Of a DNA stretch of 58,299 nucleotides, positions 1 through 7,933 are shown one piece after another. The notes below the pieces were generated by a model. That model made no database searches, was not told the origin of the DNA, and saw nothing but the letters and a program-made list of their open reading frames with translations. Source of the stretch: Sulfuricella sp. GTDB taxonomy: Bacteria; Pseudomonadota; Gammaproteobacteria; Burkholderiales; Sulfuricellaceae. The position numbers were made by a program, and so were the translations under genes. Where the stretch lies: NCBI GenBank assembly GCA_018336195.1, contig JAGXQV010000138.1, positions 1 to 58,299 of the forward strand, read 5' to 3'. The number at the start of each line of letters is the position of its first letter. Position 1 is the first letter of the stretch.

Positions 1-133
1 ATCTTGATGAGCTACCATTATTAACCATTGCCCCTCTATTGCATCCTGATATTAGCGATACCCCGTTAAAACACTCACTCTCTATATCCCTCAGAAATCT
101 CTCGTACAAAGGCTGTTCATAGTATTTGCGCAT
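1..133 (-). CDS. Possible 5' part of an unidentified gene running off the window
   Basis: An open frame starts with ATG at 133 and runs about 44 codons off the left edge, beginning MRKYYEQPLYERFLRD. A GGAG lies about 12 bases upstream. The stretch is visibly more AT-rich than the rest of the window, which suggests transferred or weakly constrained DNA. No family is recognised, and the frame is too short to be sure that it is coding. It would be transcribed in the same direction as ilvA, with about 80 bases between them. Confidence 0.2.
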   Translation of the reverse strand, partial: MRKYYEQPLYERFLRDIESECFNGVSLISGCNRGAMVNNGSSSR

Positions 134-211
134 AAGCCAGTCGCTCCAAAAGAGACAAATCGAAATTCCAATATGTTCCGTAGCCTACGATTTAGGCTAA
201 ATTGCCATCCC

Positions 212-1723
212 TCACGCCAAAAACAACCGATACGCCGGGTTCTCCGTTTCATTCCAGCACGGGTACCCCAATTTATCCAGGAACCCCTTGAAGGCTTGCT
301 GATCCTTGGGCGGCACCTGCACGCCGACCAGGACGCGGCCGTAGTCGGCGCCGTGGTTGCGGTAGTGGAAGAGGCTGATGTTCCAGTTCTGGCTCATGCT
401 GTCGAGGAAGTTCATCAGGGCGCCGGGGCGTTCGGGGAATTCGAAGCGATACAAGACTTCGTTTTCGACTTGTGGGGCGTGGCCGCCGACCATGTGGCGC
501 ACGTGTAGCTTGGCCATTTCGTTGTCGCTCATGTTGACCGGTTCCAGGTTCTTGCGCTCCAGGGCGACCAGCAGTTTGTCTATCTCGGCGCGGTTCTGCA
601 CCTGGATGCCGACGAAGACGTGGGCCTGTTTGGCATCGGAAAAACGGTAGTTGAATTCGGTGATGCTGCGCTTGCCGAGCAGGGCGCAGAACGCCTTGAA
701 GCTGCCGGGTTTTTCCGGGATGGTGACGGCCAGCACGGCTTCGCGTTGTTCGCCGAGTTCCGAGCGTTCCGCGACGAAGCGCAGGCGGTCGAAATTCATG
801 TTGGCGCCGGAGGCGATGGCGACTAGGGTCTTGCCCTTGAGCTTTTCGCGTGCGGCGTAAGCCTTGGCCCCGGCCACGCCCAAGGCGCCGGCGGGTTCGA
901 GGATGGAGCGGGTGTCTTCGAAGACGTCCTTGATCGCCGCGCAGATTTCGTCGGTGTTGACCAGGATGACTTCATCGACCAGCTCGCGACAGAGGCGAAA
1001 AGTTTCCTCGCCGACCTGCTTGACCGCTACACCGTCGGCGAAGATGCCGACCTGGGCGAGTTCCACCCGCTGGCCCTTTTTCAGTGACTGGTACATGGCG
1101 TCGGCATCCACCGGTTCGACGCCGATGATCTTGATTTCCGGCTTGAGGCGTTTGATGTAGGCGGCGATGCCGGCGATCAGGCCGCCCCCGCCCACCGGGA
1201 CGAAGATGGCGTGGATCGGGTCGCCGTGCTGGCGCAGCATTTCCATGGCGATGGTGCCTTGCCCGGCGATCACGTCGGGGTCGTCGTAGGGATGGACGAA
1301 GGTGAGTTTTTGCTGCTTCACCAGTTCCACCGAGTGCAGGTAGGCGTCGCTGTAGGAATCGCCGTGCAGCACCACTTTCGCGCCGCGCGCCGCGACCGCG
1401 TCGACCTTGATGGCGGGGGTGGTGGCGGGCATCACGATGGTCGCTTCGCAGCCGAGCTTTTGCGCGGACATCGCCACGCCCTGGGCATGGTTGCCGGCGC
1501 TGGCGGCGATCACCCCGCGCTTCAAGACCGCCTTGGGCAGTTGCGCCATTTTGTTGTAGGCGCCGCGCAGCTTGAAGGAGAACACCGGCTGCATGTCCTC
1601 GCGCTTGAGGAGAACCGTGTTGTGGATGCGCCGCGACAGGTTGGGCGCGGCTTCCAGCGGAGTTTCGACGGCGATGTCGTAGACGCGCGAGGTGAGGATT
1701 TTTTCCAGGTAATCGATGGGCAT
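212..1723 (-). CDS. ilvA: Threonine ammonia-lyase, biosynthetic (threonine deaminase)
   Basis: This PLP enzyme converts L-threonine to 2-oxobutanoate and ammonia, the first committed step of isoleucine synthesis, in the cytoplasm. The 503 residues match the long biosynthetic form (E. coli IlvA is about 514). The PLP-lysine motif SFKLRGAYNKM is near residues 50-60, and the phosphate-cradling PVGGGGLIAG is near residue 178. Two ACT-like regulatory domains follow from about residue 330, with PEKPGSFKAFC and then PERPGALMNFL, consistent with allosteric control by isoleucine and valine. The start MPIDYLEKIL fits the family. It is divergent from rpiA across 150 bases that must hold both promoters. 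Confidence 0.97.
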   Translation of the reverse strand: MPIDYLEKILTSRVYDIAVETPLEAAPNLSRRIHNTVLLKREDMQPVFSFKLRGAYNKMAQLPKAVLKRGVIAASAGNHAQGVAMSAQKLGCEATIVMPATTPAIKVDAVAARGAKVVLHGDSYSDAYLHSVELVKQQKLTFVHPYDDPDVIAGQGTIAMEMLRQHGDPIHAIFVPVGGGGLIAGIAAYIKRLKPEIKIIGVEPVDADAMYQSLKKGQRVELAQVGIFADGVAVKQVGEETFRLCRELVDEVILVNTDEICAAIKDVFEDTRSILEPAGALGVAGAKAYAAREKLKGKTLVAIASGANMNFDRLRFVAERSELGEQREAVLAVTIPEKPGSFKAFCALLGKRSITEFNYRFSDAKQAHVFVGIQVQNRAEIDKLLVALERKNLEPVNMSDNEMAKLHVRHMVGGHAPQVENEVLYRFEFPERPGALMNFLDSMSQNWNISLFHYRNHGADYGRVLVGVQVPPKDQQAFKGFLDKLGYPCWNETENPAYRLFLA

Positions 1724-1873
1724 GGTGGCTCGAATGGATTTTTGCGAATAACGTCAAAGGGTAGCAGGATTTTCCCCAAATCCGAAGCGCGCCATTCCGC
1801 AAAACGGCAATTCCTGCAATAATCGGCCCTTCAAAAATATCGATAATTTCTCTCAAACACGGGGATCAAGGAC

Positions 1874-2533
1874 ATGACGCAAGACGAACTGAAGCAGGCC
1901 ACCGCGCGGGCGGCCATTGAGCACGTACCGGCGGGCATCATCGGGGTGGGCACCGGCTCCACCGCCAATTTCTTCATCGACGAACTGGCAAAGATCAAGC
2001 ACAAGATCGACGGGGCGGTGGCAAGCTCGGAAGCAACCGCGCAACGCCTGAAAAAACACGGCATCGAAGTGCTGGACCTCAACAGCGTCGGTGAATTGGC
2101 CGTCTACGTGGACGGCGCCGACGAGATCACCGAGCACATGCACATGATTAAAGGCGGCGGCGGCGCATTGACGCGCGAGAAGATCGTGGCGGCGTGCAGC
2201 AAGAAATTCGTGTGCATCGCCGATGCATCCAAGCTGGTGGGAATGCTCGGCAAGTTCCCCCTGCCGGTGGAAGTGATTCCCATGGCACGCAGCTACGTGG
2301 CGCGTCAGTTGAGCGCACTGGGCGGTCAACCGGTGCTGCGCCAGGGTTTCACCACCGATAACGGCAACGTGATTCTCGACGTGCACGGCATGCAGATCGT
2401 CAATCCGGTGGAACTGGAAGCGCGCATCAACGCCATCGTCGGTGTGGTGACCAACGGCCTGTTCGCGGCGCGCGCCGCCGACGTGCTGCTGCTCGGCGCG
2501 GCGGACGGGGTGAAAACGCTAACGGGAAAATAA
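1874..2533 (+). CDS. rpiA: Ribose-5-phosphate isomerase A
   Basis: This enzyme interconverts ribose 5-phosphate and ribulose 5-phosphate in the non-oxidative pentose phosphate pathway. The 219-residue length is exactly that of the RpiA family. The GTGSTA loop is at about residues 26-31, the catalytic-site DGADEI at about 81-86, and [12 protein letters not shown] just after. An AAGGA ribosome-binding site lies a few bases before the ATG. It precedes phoU-ppx on the same strand but is separated from phoU by 233 bases containing a heptad repeat element, so it is probably a separate transcription unit or a weakly coupled one. Confidence 0.97.
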   Translation: MTQDELKQATARAAIEHVPAGIIGVGTGSTANFFIDELAKIKHKIDGAVASSEATAQRLKKHGIEVLDLNSVGELAVYVDGADEITEHMHMIKGGGGALTREKIVAACSKKFVCIADASKLVGMLGKFPLPVEVIPMARSYVARQLSALGGQPVLRQGFTTDNGNVILDVHGMQIVNPVELEARINAIVGVVTNGLFAARAADVLLLGAADGVKTLTGK

Positions 2534-2536
2534 GAG

Positions 2537-2697
2537 CAATGTTTAGTTTTGAGTGTTTAGTGTTTGGTTAAAGTATTAAGTGTTAAGTTTTGAGTGTTTA
2601 GTGCTTAGTTGTGGAATGTGCGCTGCGCATGGTTAAAAAAGGCCGCGCTTGGCGCGGCGACATCAACTAAACACTAATCACTAAACACTGCTTTTTA
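2537..2697. repeat. Heptad-armed intercistronic element, copy 1 (rpiA-phoU)
   Basis: A few bases after the rpiA stop begins a run of degenerate seven-base units of the type AGTGTTT (variants AGTTTTG, AGTGCTT, AGTGTTA), about ten in a row. A GC-rich core with the hairpin GCCGCGC/GCGCGGC follows near 2641-2658, and then the complementary arm AACACTAATCACTAAACACT. On the minus strand the core hairpin is followed by six Ts and looks like a terminator, yet no minus-strand gene needs one here. Five other copies occur in the window. Confidence 0.7.
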
Positions 2698-2766
2698 GTC
2701 ATCTTTCCGTAACAATCCGCGACGACAATACGCGGTTTCGGAAAACTCTGCGCGGAAGGAACGATC

Positions 2767-3474
2767 ATGGCGGGTGAACACATTTACAAGCAATTCGATG
2801 CCGAGCTGGAAGCGGTCCGCTCGCTGGTCCTGCAAATGGGCGGGCTGGTCGAGGAGCAGATCGTCCGTTCCGTCGAAGCCCTGGTAAACGGCGACGAGGA
2901 AATCGCCAACCAGGTGATTGCCGATGACCACCGCGTCAACGCGCTGGACGTGACCATCGACGAGCAGTGCACCCACATCATCGCGCGCCGCCAGCCCACC
3001 GCCAGCGATTTGCGGATGGTGATGGCGGTCATCAAGACCATTTCCGACCTGGAACGGATCGGCGACAAGGCCGGCAAGATCGCCCGCCTCTCCAAGCGCA
3101 TTTACGGCGCCGGCATGTCCCGTCCGCGTTTCCGCGAAATCGAGGTGATGAGCGAATTGGTCCTGGAAATGCTGCGCAAGGCGCTCGACGCCTTCGCCCG
3201 CCTCGACGTCAATACCGCCCTGGAAGTAAGCCGCGCCGACGACAAGGTGGACGCGGAATTCAAGGCGGTGTTCCGCCAACTCATCACCTTCATGATGGAA
3301 GACCCACGCACCATTTCCCAGTCGCTCGACGTGATGTTCGTAGCCAAGGCGGTGGAGCGCATCGGCGACCACGCCAAGAATATTGCCGAATACGTGATTT
3401 ACATGGTCAAGGGCAAGGACGTGCGCCACGTTTCGCCCGAGGAAATGGAACGCCACGTGCAAGGGGGCCAATGA
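2767..3474 (+). CDS. phoU: Phosphate transport system regulator PhoU
   Basis: PhoU is a cytoplasmic, metal-binding helical-bundle protein. It represses PhoR/PhoB signalling when phosphate is plentiful and restrains the Pst transporter. The 235-residue protein has the two homologous three-helix repeats of the family; the repeat motifs D(L/V)ERIGDKAGKIA near residue 98 and AVERIGDHAKNIAEY near residue 200 are both visible. A GGAAGGA ribosome-binding site precedes the ATG. The stop codon overlaps the start of ppx (ATGA), so the two are translationally coupled. pst genes are not in the window, so this copy is linked to polyphosphate breakdown rather than to the transporter. Confidence 0.96.
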   Translation: MAGEHIYKQFDAELEAVRSLVLQMGGLVEEQIVRSVEALVNGDEEIANQVIADDHRVNALDVTIDEQCTHIIARRQPTASDLRMVMAVIKTISDLERIGDKAGKIARLSKRIYGAGMSRPRFREIEVMSELVLEMLRKALDAFARLDVNTALEVSRADDKVDAEFKAVFRQLITFMMEDPRTISQSLDVMFVAKAVERIGDHAKNIAEYVIYMVKGKDVRHVSPEEMERHVQGGQ

Positions 3475-4961
3475 AAGCTTTTTCCACCGTAGCCGCTGTC
3501 GATCTGGGGTCGAACAGCTTCCGCTTGCAAGTGGCACGGGTGGAGGAAGACCAGCTTTACCCGCTGGATTCCCTGAAAGACACGGTCCGCCTGGCGGCGG
3601 GCCTCTCCGACGACAAGGTGCTCAACGCGGAAACCCGCGAACGCGCCCTGGCCAGCCTGAAACGCTTCGGCGAACGGCTGCGCGGTCTGCCCCGCGATGC
3701 GGTGCGGGTGGTGGCGACCAACACCTTCCGGGTGGCGAAAAACTCCGCCGAATTCATCCGCGAGGCCGAAGCGGCACTGGGCTTCCCCATCGAAATCATC
3801 GCCGGACGCGAAGAAGCGCGCCTCATCTACCTGGGCGTCTCGCACGGCATCCCGGCATCCCGCGACAAACGCCTGGTAATCGACATCGGCGGCGGCTCCA
3901 CCGAATTCATCATCGGCACCGGCTACCGGCCGCAACTCATGGAAAGCCTGTACATGGGCTGCGTCAGCTACAGTCGGCGTTTTTTCCCCAACGGCAAGGT
4001 CACCAAAAGCGCCATGCTGCACGCCGAACTCGCGGCGCGCACCGAAATCCAGTTGATCGCCAGCGGATTTTGCGCCGGCCACTGGAGCCAGGCGGTAGGC
4101 TCGTCCGGCTCCGCCAAGGCGCTTGCGGAAATCCTCGCAGCCAACGGCTTTTCCGACGGCGGCATCACCCGCGCCGGCCTGGAGAAACTGCGCGCCGTGC
4201 TGGTCAAGGCAGGCGACTGCAATCGCCTGCCGCTCGCCGGCCTGCGCCCCGAGCGGATTCCCGTGCTACCCGGCGGTTTCGCCATCATGGCGGCGGCGTT
4301 CGCCGAACTAGGTATCGAGGAAATGATCGTCGCCGACACGGCGCTCCGCGAAGGCGTGCTGTATGACATGCTGGGACGCTTCCATCGCCACGACATGCGC
4401 GAAACCACGGTGCGCCAGTTCATGCGCCGCTACCGCGCCGACCCGGTGCAGGCCGGGCGCGTCGAATTGCTGGCGGTGGAATTGCTGCGCCAACTCGCCG
4501 AAACCCTGGCCCTGGACATGGAAACCGCTCCGCAAATGCTCTCATGGTCGGCGCGTCTTCACGAAATCGGCCTGACTATCTCCCATGCCGGCTATCACAA
4601 ACATTCCGCCTATATTCTCGACAATGCCGACATGCCGGGCTTTTCCAAGAAGGAGCAGGCGCAACTCGCCATGCTGGCGGTCGCCCAGCGCGGCTCGCTC
4701 AACAAGGTGATAGCCAATTTCGCACCGGACATCGAGGGCTTGGCGATGATCCTTGCCCTGCGCCTGGCGGTGCAGTTCTGCCGCAGCCGCGCCGAACTCG
4801 AACTGCCCCAGGAAATGCGCTTGCTGGCCGACAGCGGCGGCTATCAACTGAAACTCGATAAAGCCTGGCTGGCCCACAATTCCCTCACCCACACCGCCCT
4901 CGACGCCGAGGCCAAGGAATGGAAAGCCATCGGCAGGCGCCTGACGGTGACGGCGGGGTAG
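3471..4961 (+). CDS. ppx: Exopolyphosphatase, Ppx/GppA family
   Basis: This enzyme releases orthophosphate processively from the ends of inorganic polyphosphate. The 496-residue protein has the actin-like ASKHA fold motifs AAVDLGSNSFRLQVARV near residue 7 and VIDIGGGSTEFIIG near residue 137. An HD-type C-terminal domain (LSWSARLHEIGLTISHAGYH) follows from about residue 310. The frame is open further upstream, but the ATG at 3471 gives the canonical N-terminus and overlaps the phoU stop by four bases. The pairing implies joint control of phosphate sensing and polyphosphate stores. GppA (pppGpp hydrolase) is the alternative within the family. Confidence 0.95.
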   Translation: MKAFSTVAAVDLGSNSFRLQVARVEEDQLYPLDSLKDTVRLAAGLSDDKVLNAETRERALASLKRFGERLRGLPRDAVRVVATNTFRVAKNSAEFIREAEAALGFPIEIIAGREEARLIYLGVSHGIPASRDKRLVIDIGGGSTEFIIGTGYRPQLMESLYMGCVSYSRRFFPNGKVTKSAMLHAELAARTEIQLIASGFCAGHWSQAVGSSGSAKALAEILAANGFSDGGITRAGLEKLRAVLVKAGDCNRLPLAGLRPERIPVLPGGFAIMAAAFAELGIEEMIVADTALREGVLYDMLGRFHRHDMRETTVRQFMRRYRADPVQAGRVELLAVELLRQLAETLALDMETAPQMLSWSARLHEIGLTISHAGYHKHSAYILDNADMPGFSKKEQAQLAMLAVAQRGSLNKVIANFAPDIEGLAMILALRLAVQFCRSRAELELPQEMRLLADSGGYQLKLDKAWLAHNSLTHTALDAEAKEWKAIGRRLTVTAG

Positions 4962-5103
4962 TTCCTCCGCGTAGGGGGTTCCCTCACCTCGTCTTAAGGC
5001 ATTCCCCATTCTTGCGGCAAGTCTATTGTGAAGCCGTGCCGCTTCCCGCAGAATCCTTGACTTCCGCATGACCCCCCTCTTCAAATCTCTAGGAGCATCC
5101 AGC

Positions 5104-7497
5104 ATGAAGTCTTTCTTCCCCGGCTTGCGCGCCGGCACAGCAAAACTGGGCAAACTCGGCGCTGCCGTTACCCTGGCGCTGAGCGCGTATGGCGTTGGAG
5201 CCGCCGAACATCCGCTCACCCGGATCAATTACGATGCGACCAAAAACGTCAACGTCATCGATATCGTGATGAGTATCGACTGGGACTTCGACAATCCGCC
5301 CGCCGGCCGGGACAAGTCCTTCATTGAAGCGATCCTCAGGCAGACCTCGCAAAGCTACTACACCATGACCGAGGGCAAGCAAATGCTGGGCAAGGTGTAC
5401 GTCTACAAGAACAGCCAGTTCATGGACAACACCGACATCCAATACCTGCAGAAGGATGGCCGTGCCAACGCCAACGTCGCCGGTATCGGCAACTGCAAGG
5501 CGTGCCGCATCCTGATGTTCGCCGGCACCGGCGAAGCGGCGGATGCCCTCGGCAAGACGGTGGCTCACGAATTCGGCCACTACATTCTCGGCGTGATGGA
5601 CGAGTACCGGGAAGAAGGCGGCACCTCGACCGAACCCGGCTCGCCGCAGGATGGCGACACGCCCAAGGACACGATCATGCACAACCACCTGCAATTCGTG
5701 ACCCTCAGCACCGCCACCGATTACGCCGATCCCGCCACGCAAAAGACCGCCCAGTACCGCGTCTACAACAAATCGATCTGGGAGACCCTGGTTTCCCCGC
5801 CGGAAGCCGACATCAATCCCGTGGGGCGGATGTATTTCGACCCCTTCAAGAACATGACCGCCCCCACCGGCGCCGATCTCAAGAAGCCCACCACCGGCTG
5901 GGAATCGGCTTTCCAGGTGGTCTATATGGGTTCCAGCACCAGCCAGACGAGCAGCGCCGCGCAAAACGGCCCGATCAACGTCATCGTCATCGACACCACC
6001 ACCGGCAAGACCCAACTGGATGCCCAGTTGAACGCCGCCCAGCAAGTGGTGAATTCCGCCGGCGACAACAACCGCATCGCCGTCTATGCCTTCCCCTTCG
6101 GCAGCGCCCCGGTAGTGCCGGCCACCCTGCTGTCGCAGGGCGACGCGCGCAACACCGTCAAGGCCGCCATCGCCAGGATCGCCCCGGATAGCGCCGACGA
6201 CGACACCACCAACGGCGACCGCCTCTTCGATTGGGCGGAAGCGCTGCTCCCCGCGTTATTTCCCGCCGGCCCGAAATCGGCGAGCGCCCAGGGCTATTAC
6301 TATCGTCTCTATGCCACCAGCCAGGGGGTCGGCGTGAAGGACGGGCGGGTGGTTTACTACGACGGCAAAACCCTCGCCGACATCGGCCCGGTCAGCCAAT
6401 TCCTGCCGCAATCCCGCCAGACGCTCTCGGATACCTTGCAAAAGGCTTTGGGGGAGATCCAAAAGGTGCGTAGCGACGCCGACACCCCGATGGTGACGCT
6501 GTTCACCACCGACACCCAGACCATCAGCAACAGCGTCGCCAAGGCGCTCCAGGATGCCAAGGTGGCAGTCAACCCGGTGGTGCTGGCCGTCAGCAAGGGC
6601 ACCACGGCGGGCCGCAACCGTTTCACTTCGAGCATCCCGGGTAGCCAGTCGCTTTACGATCTCGCCAAGGGAACCAAAGGCCTGTTCCAGGAAGCCAACA
6701 AAATGGCGGACCTCACCCGCAACGCCGCCAAGGCCTCCAACAGCGCCGAAGGCGACAACTACGAGCCGGTCGCCGACGCCACTTCCGACACCCTTGCGGC
6801 GGGGGCCAGCGCCACCGCCACCGCGCTGATCGCCGGCAACGGCATCGACGGCGAAGTCACCTTCCAGGCCTACTGGAACGATACGGACGAAGGCAAGATC
6901 AGCTTCTCCCTGACCACACCGGGCGGCACCCCAATCACCCCGACCACCCTGCCGAGCGGCATCAGCTATTCCAGCAATGCCGGGGAAGGCACCGCCACCT
7001 ACACCGTCGCCACGGGCTATGCCGGCCGGGCCGGCAAGTGGAGCAGCACGGTGACGGCCAGCAAAGCCACGCTGGACAGCGTATTCCAGGAAGTCGCGGT
7101 CAAATCGAGCCTTGCCGCCGTAGTAGATGTTTTCGGCGGCACCAAGGACGATACGCGCGCCATGACCGCCGTGGTGGAAGTCAGCGGCCCGTTGCCAGTG
7201 AAGGGCGCGAGCGTCACTGCCGACATTTATGCGGCGGCCGACGGCACGCTGGTCAAATCCGGCTTGATCCTCAAGGACAACGGCGTCGCGCCCGACGTCA
7301 AGATAGGCGATGGCCGCTATACCGTGAGCCTCGCCGATTTGCCGGCCGGCGACTACGAAATCGTGGTCAAGGTCAGCGGCGACGGCAGCGCCGTTTTCAC
7401 CACCGCCGGCGCCACCAAGAAAGGCACCAACCAGCCCGACGTGTCGGTACCTGCCTTCCAGCGTAGCGCCACCGATACTTTCAAGAAAGAGTTGTAA
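5104..7497 (+). CDS. Secreted CLCA-like zincin with degenerate VWA domain, copy 1
   Basis: A 797-residue protein starting at ATG 5104, preceded by AGGAG; an upstream in-frame ATG at 5068 has no comparable site. A signal peptide ends near residue 34 (GVGAAEHP). Residues 155-167 carry HEFGHYILGVMDE, with the same spacing (HExxHxxxGxxDE) as the zinc-protease domain of the CLCA family. A VWA-like region starts near residue 292, but the expected metal-binding DxSxS reads DTTTG and the TDGEDN-type loop reads TTDTQT. Residues of about 371-438 are an inserted segment with LFDWAE, YYYRLY and VGVKDGRVVYYDG. The C-terminal third resembles CLCA beta-sandwich domains (VKGASVTADIY, LKDNGVAPDVK). It ends in FKKEL without a sorting signal. 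Homology to CLCA is from recalled motifs; the substrate is unknown. Confidence 0.8.
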   Translation: MKSFFPGLRAGTAKLGKLGAAVTLALSAYGVGAAEHPLTRINYDATKNVNVIDIVMSIDWDFDNPPAGRDKSFIEAILRQTSQSYYTMTEGKQMLGKVYVYKNSQFMDNTDIQYLQKDGRANANVAGIGNCKACRILMFAGTGEAADALGKTVAHEFGHYILGVMDEYREEGGTSTEPGSPQDGDTPKDTIMHNHLQFVTLSTATDYADPATQKTAQYRVYNKSIWETLVSPPEADINPVGRMYFDPFKNMTAPTGADLKKPTTGWESAFQVVYMGSSTSQTSSAAQNGPINVIVIDTTTGKTQLDAQLNAAQQVVNSAGDNNRIAVYAFPFGSAPVVPATLLSQGDARNTVKAAIARIAPDSADDDTTNGDRLFDWAEALLPALFPAGPKSASAQGYYYRLYATSQGVGVKDGRVVYYDGKTLADIGPVSQFLPQSRQTLSDTLQKALGEIQKVRSDADTPMVTLFTTDTQTISNSVAKALQDAKVAVNPVVLAVSKGTTAGRNRFTSSIPGSQSLYDLAKGTKGLFQEANKMADLTRNAAKASNSAEGDNYEPVADATSDTLAAGASATATALIAGNGIDGEVTFQAYWNDTDEGKISFSLTTPGGTPITPTTLPSGISYSSNAGEGTATYTVATGYAGRAGKWSSTVTASKATLDSVFQEVAVKSSLAAVVDVFGGTKDDTRAMTAVVEVSGPLPVKGASVTADIYAAADGTLVKSGLILKDNGVAPDVKIGDGRYTVSLADLPAGDYEIVVKVSGDGSAVFTTAGATKKGTNQPDVSVPAFQRSATDTFKKEL

Positions 7498-7523
7498 CGT
7501 AACCTTTCGCAACGCCAACAATT

Positions 7524-7549
7524 AGGCCGGGCTTGTCCCGGCTTTTTTT
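7524..7549 (+). terminator. Rho-independent terminator of CLCA-like copy 1
   Basis: The hairpin GCCGGG-cttgt-CCCGGC is followed directly by seven Ts, about 30 bases after the stop codon. It separates the two tandem CLCA-like genes into independent transcription units. Confidence 0.9.
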
Positions 7550-7550
7550 A

Positions 7551-7933
7551 CGGTTTTTCTATCTGGCGAGTGATTCGCCACTCCGGGTGAACAAGCCTGG
7601 GATTTCCCTATTCTTCACAAAATAACCCAGCAATTACCTGGCGTTGCCGTAAGCAATCGGTAAGCTAATCGTGAGTTTCCGTGAGTCGGAATGGGGTGCC
7701 TGATTGCGTAATCAAAAAAATATCGAAATTTCATCAATCTAGCCATAAATAACGCAACCTAGTCGCAACCCGCAAAATATATGCCTTTGTAATATTTGAT
7801 GTTTTGTGAACTTTTACCATTGTCTTGGCAAAAGCATTCCATCAAAATCGCAAAATTATGTCGTTTTGTATCCGCTTGACGGCATTCCAGCTTCTTTGTA
7901 CCACCTTCATCAAACCAACAGGGAGAAACCACA
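7551..7933 (+). promoter_or_regulatory. AT-rich leader region of CLCA-like copy 2
   Basis: 383 bases without a credible gene lie between the copy 1 terminator and the copy 2 start. The stretch from about 7690 to 7880 is far more AT-rich than its surroundings (runs such as ATCAAAAAAATATCGAAATTT), typical of a promoter or of binding by nucleoid proteins. A TTGACG lies at about 7877, but the following -10 candidate is poor. A GGGAGAAACC ribosome-binding site precedes the ATG. Copy 1 has only about 140 GC-rich bases upstream, so the two paralogues are probably regulated differently. Confidence 0.4.

Noticed and set aside
2537..2697. The heptad arrays as a CRISPR array
   Set aside because: Units are seven bases, contiguous and degenerate, with no 25-40 base repeats or unique spacers.
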